A stretch of DNA of 25,626 bases. It comes from JBGSYJ01 sp041748075 (GTDB lineage: Bacteria > Acidobacteriota > Thermoanaerobaculia > Gp7-AA8). Positions 13,424 to 20,597 of the stretch are shown piece by piece. Position 1 is the first letter of the stretch. Each line of letters starts with the position of its first letter. The stretch is from assembly GCA_041748075.1 (NCBI GenBank), contig JBGTDX010000110.1:1-25626 (forward strand). The letters run 5' to 3'. A program made the position numbers and the translations under genes. The notes under the pieces were generated by a model. The model had not been told where the DNA came from, did not search any database, and saw nothing but the letters and a program-made list of their open reading frames with translations.

Positions 13424-16400
13424 GGGATCAACCCCGCTTTCGTGAAGTAGCTCGCGGCATCCAGAGCTGCGATGTCTGCAACGACGTTCTGCGTCGCAGA
13501 CTCGGTGACGCTGACCTCGAGGGTCGCTTCCTTTCCGGGAAAGTTCTCGTTCGAAACTCTGACGTTGTACTGGCCGGGCGGCAGCGATAGAAAGGCTGGC
13601 GTAAACCGCGTATCTTCAGTCGACCAGTCTTTGCCACTCGTGTCCATGATCGAATCGATGCGTCCCCAGGGACGCGCATCGACGATGAGGACGCCGGTCG
13701 GGATAGCGACAGGCGGCGGCGTGTCCGGCCGTTGTTCGACTGTTGAAGATGGGCGCAACCACACACCGACGATCACGAGCACCACAATCACGATACCGGC
13801 AGCAGCAGCGATGATTGCCCGCTGTTTCGAGGGGAGCCAGGGCAACTTCCGGACGATCGTTGCTCCCTGCCCAACTGCAGGTACCTCGACGATGCGCCCA
13901 TCGAGCACTTTCTGAATGACCGTTTCAGCCTTGTCAGGAGAAACCAAATCCTGAGCAGCTTTTTGAGACGCTTCGCGGCGCGCCTCGGCCTTGCGCGCAG
14001 CCTGCAGTTTCGACTTCGCCTTCCGGGCGTTGTCGCTCGAACCCCAGCTCGAGAGGTAACTCTGCCAGGCGACGACGCTGTCTTCGGCCGTTGCCTCAGC
14101 GAAAGCTTTCATTTCCGCAAGTCTGCTCCGCGCGTCCTCGGCGTATGACGAAGCTTCATGTGCTCCAAGAAAGGATTCGAAAGCAGCAGCCGTTCCTTTC
14201 TTCAGTGCGCTTCGCCACTCGCGCTCTTCCTGTTCCCGTCGGCGCGTGTCGAGTCGGTCAATCGCTGCATCTGCCGCCGAGCGAATCTCCGACGAATCCC
14301 GCGAATCCCGTAGACGTTCAACAGCCTCCCTGTCCTCACGTCTCTCGGCCTCGGCAATCGCATTGATAGTCTGCTCGCGTTCTCTGCGCTCGATTGCCGT
14401 CTTCACACGGTCGAGCGATTCCCTTGCCGCGGCCTCAACCTCTTTGTGCCCGCCACTCGAGCGGAGAGCAGCCTCGAGCGCCTCGAGGTCGAGGCGTCGT
14501 TCTGCTTCCGCGATCGCGGCAAGGGCAGCTTCGACCTCACGCCTTCTGAGCATCTCCTGCACGCGGCCGAGCGCTTCACGGGCCGCGGGTTCGACAGCCT
14601 CACGTCCTTCGTTCTCGCGAAGAACGTCCTGCAGAGTCTCGACATCGAGCCGCCGCTCGGCCAATGTCACGGCCTCCATTGATGCATCTTCTTCGCGCCG
14701 TTTCAAAGTGGCGCGGACGCGCCGTAATGCCGCCAGCGCCGACGCAGCCTGATCCGCCTTGATCGAGTCGCTGCCGACGATGCGCTCCAGGGCACCCATG
14801 TCATTCTCGTGCTCTGCTTTTTCAATCTCGCCTGTAAGCCGCCGTTCCTCGTCCGCGGCCAACTTCTTTGCGACACGTTTTCGCGCCTTCGCGGCCTCCT
14901 CACGCAGGGAATCCAGCGAGGAAGTCTTCGCGATCTGCTGCAGAGTCTCTTCGTCTTTGGTTTCTTCCGCCCTGGCAATTGCAGCTCTGGTCGTGATCAC
15001 GAGCTGCTGGCTCTTCGCTTCGGCGGCAAAACGGCCGGATGGTCGCTTCTTCAGGTAGCCCTCGATCGATTCGAGCGAACCGTCGCGAGACGAGGTTTCC
15101 CAATCGATTTGATCGAGAAGGTCGTTCAGAGTCAGTTCGAGTCGGCGTCGTCGATCGGCGGACTGTATGGACGGAATCTGCTGAGCCGCGCTCGAAACAT
15201 CCCGGCGCTTCAGCGCGTCCCGCACCTTCTTTTCTATCGCGTCATCGATCCATTCAAGCCTTGCATTCTCGAGCTTCGCCCGATCCGGAGCATCGGGAAA
15301 CTGGTGAAGCAACTGTTCGACCGCCGCCGGATCCTTGCGCTCCAGCGCCTCATTACGCAGGTGTGCGTAGACCGACTCGAGCCTTTTTTTGGCTTCGCTG
15401 ACCAGATTCCCTGATTTGTATTCAGCGAGGAAGCTTCTCCACGATGCGGGGGAGTTCTCTCGTGCCGCTTTCTCGAATGCCTCCCGCACGACGATGCGCT
15501 CGAGAGCCTCTCGCGCGAGCGCTGATCGACTTCCGCTCGAGTACTTTCTGAGAAAACTTTCGAGTTGTGGGCGCCCCTCTTTTTCTGCCAGCTCGAAATC
15601 ACGAATCTCCTGAAGCCTGTTTTCGGCTCTCTCCATCCGCCGGCTTTCCGGGAACTCCGCAATGAAGGACCTCCAGGCCTCGGCCGTGTCGGCCTTTTCG
15701 GCTCTCGCCCACGCGTCGCTTTCGATCTGTCGCAGGCGCTCGATGCTGGCTCGCGCCTCTCTGGCTCGTGGCTCAGTTTCAAATGCAGCGAGATACTCTT
15801 CCCATCCTTCTTCCGTATCCAGCGCTTCCGCCTTGCGAAAGGCGAGTCGCTCGTCGATTTTTTTCTTCGCATGTTCGGCCTGCGTCGAGTGGGGAAACTT
15901 CGCGACAAAGTCGCGGTAAGCCGAGGTCGAATCGATTCGCGACGCCTCCTCGAATGCCGACAACGCCAGGATCTCGGGATCCTGAAATTCGGGTTGAGGC
16001 GTAGTCGCCTGCTCGACAGCGGAGAGCTCCTCGGTCTCCGACAACGGCGGCTCGACATCGGAGACCGTAGGCGTTGACGTGAGCGACACCTGCACCTGAG
16101 CTGTAGCTTCAGTTCCCTGCCGCAGGAAACTCGTCAACTCATTACGGGTTACCTGCGAGCGAACGTCGTCCTCGTAATTGCGAAAAGGCGCGAGCGCTCC
16201 CGCAAACGCCGAGGTATCGGGAAAGCGAAAGCTGCGATCCTTCTGAAGCGCACGAAGAATGACTCTCTCGAACTCTTCCGGGATGTTGATCGATGGATTG
16301 ATTGCTGACGGCTTCGGCGGCGTCTCGGTGAGATGCTTGATCGCGTATCCATGCGCGGATGTAGCGCGAAAAGGGGGGGCTCCGGTGATCATCTCGAAAA

Positions 16401-17169
16401 TGACCCCGCCGAGACAGTAGAGATCAGCCCGGGCGTCGATCTCTTCACCGTCCGGTAAAGCGCCGAGCTGCTCGGGCGAAGAGTATTTCGGATTGCCGAC
16501 GAACATACCGACCTGGGTCCCTTCACCCACGGAGCTGATGTCGGTCGTGACGATCTTGGCAATTCCGAGGTCGATGATCTTTGCAGTCAGCTCACCGCCG
16601 GGACCGTTCGAAACCATCACGTTGTCCGGAGAAATATCGCGGTGCAGCAGGCCACGCTTGTGGCAGTGCTCGAGACCGGTGAGCACCTGAAGGGCGATGT
16701 CGACTGTCAGTGCGAGTGGGAACGGCCCGTTGCGACTGATCCACTGCCGGATCGTGATGCCGTCGATATACTCCGACACCATGTAATACGAGCCGTCGGA
16801 AAGCGTCGCGAAGTCGTACGCGATCGCGACGTTGTGGTGATAAACGTGGGTTGCGACGATCGCCTCGCGGAGAAATCGGTTGCGAAACGATTCGTCGGCG
16901 AGGTACTGCTGCTTCATCACTTTGATGCAGCGAATCGCCCCGAGCAGAGCGTGCCGGACCTGATAGACCTCACCCATACCTCCGGCGCCCAGGAGTTGAA
17001 TGACATCGTATTTTCCGTCAATTTTTTCGCCAGCCCGGAACATGCCCGCGACATGGCGGATCGGCTTCTTGCAGGTGCCGCATGAGACCACACTATCGCC
17101 ATAGGGAGCGCCGCAATCCTGACAGCGCCCACTCGAGATCCCGCCGGGTATGGCACTGCTCGCGCTCAT
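13420..17169 (-). CDS. Large transmembrane Ser/Thr protein kinase with zinc ribbon, helical repeats and PEGA domain, 1249 aa
   Basis: An N-terminal zinc ribbon (C-Q-D-C-G at 16-20, C-G-T-C at 30-33) precedes a Hanks-type kinase (about 53-320). The kinase has glycine loop G-A-G-G-M-G at 61-66, Lys83, Glu102, catalytic loop H-R-D-I-S-P-D-N at 176-183, D-L-G at 200-202 in place of D-F-G, and S-P-E at 231-233; the key catalytic residues are present. Residues about 390-1080 are a very long helical region: first units of about 45 residues with a W-x-x-F-(I/L)-A-x-F-P pattern, then longer units with A-E-A-E-R-R and A-A-R-E-x-L-x-R-V. One membrane helix lies at about 1118-1138 and a PEGA domain at about 1159-1235 outside the cytoplasm. 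The kinase phosphorylates cytoplasmic targets, possibly in response to envelope signals. The ATG at 17167-17169 has no strong ribosome site. It overlaps the downstream gene by 4 nt (TTGA). Confidence 0.93.
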   Translation of the reverse strand: MSASSAIPGGISSGRCQDCGAPYGDSVVSCGTCKKPIRHVAGMFRAGEKIDGKYDVIQLLGAGGMGEVYQVRHALLGAIRCIKVMKQQYLADESFRNRFLREAIVATHVYHHNVAIAYDFATLSDGSYYMVSEYIDGITIRQWISRNGPFPLALTVDIALQVLTGLEHCHKRGLLHRDISPDNVMVSNGPGGELTAKIIDLGIAKIVTTDISSVGEGTQVGMFVGNPKYSSPEQLGALPDGEEIDARADLYCLGGVIFEMITGAPPFRATSAHGYAIKHLTETPPKPSAINPSINIPEEFERVILRALQKDRSFRFPDTSAFAGALAPFRNYEDDVRSQVTRNELTSFLRQGTEATAQVQVSLTSTPTVSDVEPPLSETEELSAVEQATTPQPEFQDPEILALSAFEEASRIDSTSAYRDFVAKFPHSTQAEHAKKKIDERLAFRKAEALDTEEGWEEYLAAFETEPRAREARASIERLRQIESDAWARAEKADTAEAWRSFIAEFPESRRMERAENRLQEIRDFELAEKEGRPQLESFLRKYSSGSRSALAREALERIVVREAFEKAARENSPASWRSFLAEYKSGNLVSEAKKRLESVYAHLRNEALERKDPAAVEQLLHQFPDAPDRAKLENARLEWIDDAIEKKVRDALKRRDVSSAAQQIPSIQSADRRRRLELTLNDLLDQIDWETSSRDGSLESIEGYLKKRPSGRFAAEAKSQQLVITTRAAIARAEETKDEETLQQIAKTSSLDSLREEAAKARKRVAKKLAADEERRLTGEIEKAEHENDMGALERIVGSDSIKADQAASALAALRRVRATLKRREEDASMEAVTLAERRLDVETLQDVLRENEGREAVEPAAREALGRVQEMLRRREVEAALAAIAEAERRLDLEALEAALRSSGGHKEVEAAARESLDRVKTAIERREREQTINAIAEAERREDREAVERLRDSRDSSEIRSAADAAIDRLDTRRREQEEREWRSALKKGTAAAFESFLGAHEASSYAEDARSRLAEMKAFAEATAEDSVVAWQSYLSSWGSSDNARKAKSKLQAARKAEARREASQKAAQDLVSPDKAETVIQKVLDGRIVEVPAVGQGATIVRKLPWLPSKQRAIIAAAAGIVIVVLVIVGVWLRPSSTVEQRPDTPPPVAIPTGVLIVDARPWGRIDSIMDTSGKDWSTEDTRFTPAFLSLPPGQYNVRVSNENFPGKEATLEVSVTESATQNVVADIAALDAASYFTKAGLIP

Positions 17170-17262
17170 AGGGACATTGATGCTGGGGCGATATGGGGCG
17201 AGTATACAACAGCGGTTGGGCTGACCCGGAAGAGCGGAGCGCAGCTGAACATGGTCAGGCCC

Positions 17263-17402
17263 GATGGCCGTAAGTTAAGCGGAGGGTGTCATCCTGAGCG
17301 AAGCGAAGGATCCCCTGATTGCTTCCGGCAGAATGAGTCCTGAGGGGATCCTTCGCTGCGCTCAGGATGACACGCGTTCGTTCGCCGTTAACTCAAGGCC
17401 AT
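17263..17402. repeat. Long inverted repeat element (GTGTCATCCTGAGCG type), upstream of NHL copy 2
   Basis: Inner arms at 17286-17316 and 17343-17373 are 31 bp each with a single mismatch, with GTGTCATCCTGAGCG at the outer end and AGGATCCCCT at the inner end, around a 26-nt loop. Outer arms extend this: ATGGCC-x-x-x-AGTTAA near 17264-17278 is mirrored by TTAACTCAAGGCCAT near 17388-17402. A related, more degraded element lies upstream of NHL copy 3. Hairpins of this kind are common dispersed intergenic repeats in several bacterial phyla. The gap 17170-17743 also holds a candidate -10 box; I see no gene there. Confidence 0.8.
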
Positions 17403-17500
17403 TGGGCTCTGGCCTGTGAACCAACCTCGACCGAAGGTCGTGGGTCAAATTGAACCACTACCCGTCCGAAAAGAACCTTTGGCTCCGTTGAAAGTTACTA

Positions 17501-17506
17501 TATAAT
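17501..17506 (+). promoter_or_regulatory. Candidate -10 box for NHL copy 2
   Basis: A perfect TATAAT lies in the AT-rich part of the upstream gap, about 240 bp before the chosen start. No good -35 is found at 17 bp (TTTGGC at 17478-17483). The surrounding sequence (GTTGAAAGTT and CCGCCCAAA) is conserved upstream of NHL copy 3 near 23463-23493, although that copy has lost the TATAAT at this position. Confidence 0.35.
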
Positions 17507-17743
17507 TTCCGCCCAAAATCCAAAAAGTTTCACCGCTCCGGGACACAGCGACCTGTCCGACGCAGGGGAAGGTAAAGCTCAAGGTTACCTATGCGCAAGC
17601 TGGTCTCGTTTCTATTTGGTTCTCTTGACCGTCAACGTTCGTTCTCGGCAAGTGCCCTTCCCTCACGATCGGGCATTCGCTCTTTCCATCTCACGACGCA
17701 CGGATCCGCGCCAATCGTGTCGCGGCGCTTCGAGAATTTCCTC

Positions 17744-20266
17744 ATGAGTCCTGTTGCTCGGCTGCTTCTTTCTATGGTTCTCGTTTGTCTCGGTTCCTTT
17801 GGGGCAGGTGCCGCTACGATCACCGTCTCGGACGTATCCGCGGAGTGTGGGAGCAAGTCCAGCATCGCAGTGTCGCTCGTGGAGAACGAGTCATTCCTCG
17901 AGGTCGAGTTTACGGTCGTCTACGATCCCGCCCGCCTTTCGTTCTTCACGATGAATATGGAAGGATCGGCATCGGGGTGGTACGTCGATCCGGGGGTTCC
18001 GGAGGGAGGGATCGTTCGCGTCCGGATGCGTCCGGAGTCGCCCAGAAGCTTCAGTGGTCCTGTCGGGGTCATGCTGTTCGACGTTCCTTCAACCTCGACC
18101 TCAGGATCTGCAACGATCCAGGTTAGAGATGTGCAAACCCTACTTCCCGGATTCGTCGGGAGGGTGAACGGCTCAGGCTCGATCGGGTCGATGGGCTTCC
18201 AGTGTCAGCTGAATCGGCAACTCATCTTCAGTCATCTTGCCGGAGCGACGGGCGGACCGGGGAGTCGTGACGGCATCGGATCTCAAGCGGCGTTTAACTT
18301 CCCGAGCGGGATCGCTGTCGACGGCGCCGGGAACATCTACGTAGCCGACAGAGGCAACCACATGATCCGCAAGATTTCTCCAGAAGCCGCGGTCACCACC
18401 CTCGCAGGCGCGCCGGGCCAGAGCGGCAGCGCCGACGGCATTGGCACGGCAGCGCGTTTCACCTTGGCAACGGATGTGGCTGTTGCCAGTGACCGCACCA
18501 TCTTTGTGGCCGATCGGGACAACCACACGATCCGCAAAATCTCTCCCGACGGCACCGTCAACACCCTTGCAGGCGCGGCGGGCCAGAGGGGCAGCGCGAA
18601 CGGCACTGGCACGGCAGCGCGTTTCGCCCGTCCCGAAGGTGTGGCGCTCGACAGTGCCGGAAACATCTACGTAGCGGACCAACTCAACCACACGATCCGC
18701 AAAATCTCTCCGACAGGTGTAGTCACCACGCTCGCAGGCGAGGCGGGCCAGTTCGGCAGCGCGGACGGGATCGGCATGGCGACGCGTTTCAACCGTCCCT
18801 CGGGTGTCGCGCTTGACGGTGCCGGAAACGTATTCGTGGCAGACCTAGGCAACCACACGATCCGCAAAATCTCTCCTGTAAATGTCGTCACCACCCTGGC
18901 AGGAGCGCCGGGCCAGAGCGGCAGCGTGGACGGCATTGGCACGGCGGCGCGTTTCACCAGTCCTCATGATGTCGCGCTTGACAGTGCTGGAAACATCTAC
19001 GTGGCCGACCTAGGCAACCACACGATCCGGAAAGTCACGCCCGAAGGTAACGTCACCACCCTCGCAGGCACGCCGGGCCAGAGCGGCAGCGCAGATGGCA
19101 TTGGCACGGTAGCGCGTTTCAACTTTCTATTGGGCCTGGCGCTCGACGGTGACGGAAATATCTACGTAGCTGATGAAAGCAGCCACACGATCCGCAAAAT
19201 CACTCCGACAGGTGCCGTCACCACCATCGCCGGCACGCCGGGCCAGAGGGGCAGCGTGGACGGCATCGGCACGGCGGCACGTTTCAACGGTCTCGGGAGT
19301 GCGGCGATTGACAGTGCCGGAAACATATACGTGGCCGATTTGAGCAGCCACACGATCCGCAAAATTACTCCCCAAGGCGTCGTCTCCACCCTCGCAGGCG
19401 CGGCGGGCCAGAGCGGCAGTGCGGACGGGACCGGCACCGCGGCGCGATTCAACCTTCCTTCGGGTGTCGCGCTTGACAGTGCCGGAAGCATCTACGTGGC
19501 CGAACAACTCAACTATACGATCCGCAAAATCTCTCCCGGAGGCGCGGTCACCACCCTTGCAGGCGCGCCGGGCCAGAGCGGTAGCGCGGACGGCATTGGC
19601 ATGGTGGCGCGTTTGGGCGGTCCGATTGATGTAGCGCTTGACGGTGCCGGAAACATCTACGTGGCCGATCACGGAAACCACACGATCCGCAAAATCTCTC
19701 CCGTAGGAGTCGTCACCACCCTCGCAGGCGCGCCCGGCCAGAGCGGTAGCGCGGACGGCATTGGCGCGGCGGCGCGGTTCAACCGTCCCTCGGGGTTGGC
19801 GCTTGACAGTGCCGGAAACATCTACGTGACAGACCGAGTGAACCACACGATCCGCAAAATCAATCAAACAGGTGTCGTCACCACGCTTGCAGGCGCGCCC
19901 GGCCAGAACGGCAGTGCGGACGGCACTGGCACGGCGGCGCGGTTCGATGAACCCAAGGGTGTGGCGCTCGACAGTGCCGGAAACATCTACGTCACAGACC
20001 GACAGAACAGCACAATCCGCAAAATCACTTCGGCAGGCGTTGTCATTACTGTCGCGGGAACCGCCCGTGTTCGTGGCAGCGAGAATGGCTCGGCATTCGA
20101 AACTCAGTTCGTATTTCCAGGAGGAATCGCTGTCGACGCTCGGGGCAATCTTTTCGTCGCCGACTCATACGCAATTCGACAGGGTATCCTCTGCCCCGGC
20201 GATTCGCGCTGTCCTGGGGAAGCGCCGCCGCCTCCGCGCCGGCGAGGCGCACGCCGGGGCAATTAA
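17744..20266 (+). CDS. Secreted cohesin-like / NHL-repeat protein without FN3, 840 aa (copy 2)
   Basis: The frame is open from an ATG at 17591. The ATG at 17744 is preferred because the signal peptide (M-S-P-V-A-R-L-L-L-S-M-V-L-V-C-L-G-S-F-G, cleavage near A-G-A-A) begins there. The homologous frame in copy 3 has no start codon before the equivalent ATG, and the 17591 ATG is ACG in copy 3. Domains: cohesin-like (about 24-158, V-V-Y-D-P-A-R-L-S-F-F pattern, two Cys), then directly the NHL array of eleven 55-residue units plus a half unit (about 165-812), then a tail with R-Q-G-I-L-C-P-G, S-R-C-P, a Pro run and R-R-R-G-A. The three FN3 domains of copies 1 and 3 are absent. It is likely a surface or extracellular binding protein. 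The ribosome site before 17744 is weak. Confidence 0.88.
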   Translation: MSPVARLLLSMVLVCLGSFGAGAATITVSDVSAECGSKSSIAVSLVENESFLEVEFTVVYDPARLSFFTMNMEGSASGWYVDPGVPEGGIVRVRMRPESPRSFSGPVGVMLFDVPSTSTSGSATIQVRDVQTLLPGFVGRVNGSGSIGSMGFQCQLNRQLIFSHLAGATGGPGSRDGIGSQAAFNFPSGIAVDGAGNIYVADRGNHMIRKISPEAAVTTLAGAPGQSGSADGIGTAARFTLATDVAVASDRTIFVADRDNHTIRKISPDGTVNTLAGAAGQRGSANGTGTAARFARPEGVALDSAGNIYVADQLNHTIRKISPTGVVTTLAGEAGQFGSADGIGMATRFNRPSGVALDGAGNVFVADLGNHTIRKISPVNVVTTLAGAPGQSGSVDGIGTAARFTSPHDVALDSAGNIYVADLGNHTIRKVTPEGNVTTLAGTPGQSGSADGIGTVARFNFLLGLALDGDGNIYVADESSHTIRKITPTGAVTTIAGTPGQRGSVDGIGTAARFNGLGSAAIDSAGNIYVADLSSHTIRKITPQGVVSTLAGAAGQSGSADGTGTAARFNLPSGVALDSAGSIYVAEQLNYTIRKISPGGAVTTLAGAPGQSGSADGIGMVARLGGPIDVALDGAGNIYVADHGNHTIRKISPVGVVTTLAGAPGQSGSADGIGAAARFNRPSGLALDSAGNIYVTDRVNHTIRKINQTGVVTTLAGAPGQNGSADGTGTAARFDEPKGVALDSAGNIYVTDRQNSTIRKITSAGVVITVAGTARVRGSENGSAFETQFVFPGGIAVDARGNLFVADSYAIRQGILCPGDSRCPGEAPPPPRRRGARRGN
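18290..20104 (+). repeat. Eleven exact-length 165-bp tandem NHL repeats
   Basis: Each unit is exactly 165 bp (55 codons), giving 1815 bp, followed by a half unit from 20105. Long stretches such as CACGATCCGCAAAAT and GGCGCGCCGGGCCAGAGCGG recur almost unchanged in many units. That degree of DNA identity is far beyond what the protein pattern requires and points to recent unit duplication or gene conversion. Confidence 0.9.
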
Positions 20267-20359
20267 CGTTGCTCCGGCGACCACGTCAATTTGGCGACGT
20301 GAAAGCTCGATGGCGACGCGCCGGAGTCAGTGAACGCTTCAACGACCAAGGAGGACGAC

Positions 20360-20551
20360 ATGCATCGGCCTGGTCTCGCAGTTGTTGCTCTCATTCTGGC
20401 CTGCCTTTGTTCCCTCGAGGCAGGTGCCGCCACGATCACCGTCTCGGACGTATTCGCGGAGTGTGGGAGCAGATCCAGCATCGCGGTGTCGCTCGTGGAA
20501 AGCGAGCCATTCGCCGAGATCGGTTCACGGGTCGTCTACGATCCCGTGTGA
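20360..20551 (+). pseudogene. N-terminal fragment of a third cohesin-like/NHL paralogue, 63 aa
   Basis: A strong ribosome site (AAGGAGG, 5 nt spacing) precedes the ATG at 20360. The frame encodes a signal peptide (M-H-R-P-G-L-A-V-V-A-L-I-L-A-C-L-C-S-L-E, then A-G-A-A) and the first 40 residues of the cohesin-like domain (T-I-T-V-S-D-V-F-A-E-C-G-S-R-S-S). It stops with TGA directly after V-V-Y-D-P-V, where the paralogues read V-Y-D-P-A-R-L-S-F. DNA identity to copies 2 and 3 is very high up to TACGATCCCG and then ends abruptly, so this is a truncated duplicate. The upstream GCGACGCGCCGGAGT block is also shared with copy 3. It may still be translated as a secreted peptide. Confidence 0.75.
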
Positions 20552-20597
20552 ATTCGACCCATTCGGAGCCCGCCGCCGACGTTGGTGACACATCAGA

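Noticed and set aside
14246..14752. Ser/Arg-rich plus-strand frame of 168 codons opposite the kinase.
   Set aside because: Low-complexity antisense of the Glu/Ala/Arg-rich helical region; no start signal.
17591..17743. Upstream ATG at 17591 as the true start of NHL copy 2.
   Set aside because: It would put 51 residues before the signal peptide. In copy 3 the corresponding codon is ACG and no start codon precedes the signal peptide.
18290..20104. Regular 165-bp spacing as a CRISPR-like array.
   Set aside because: The repeats are in-frame coding NHL units without short repeat/spacer structure and without cas genes.
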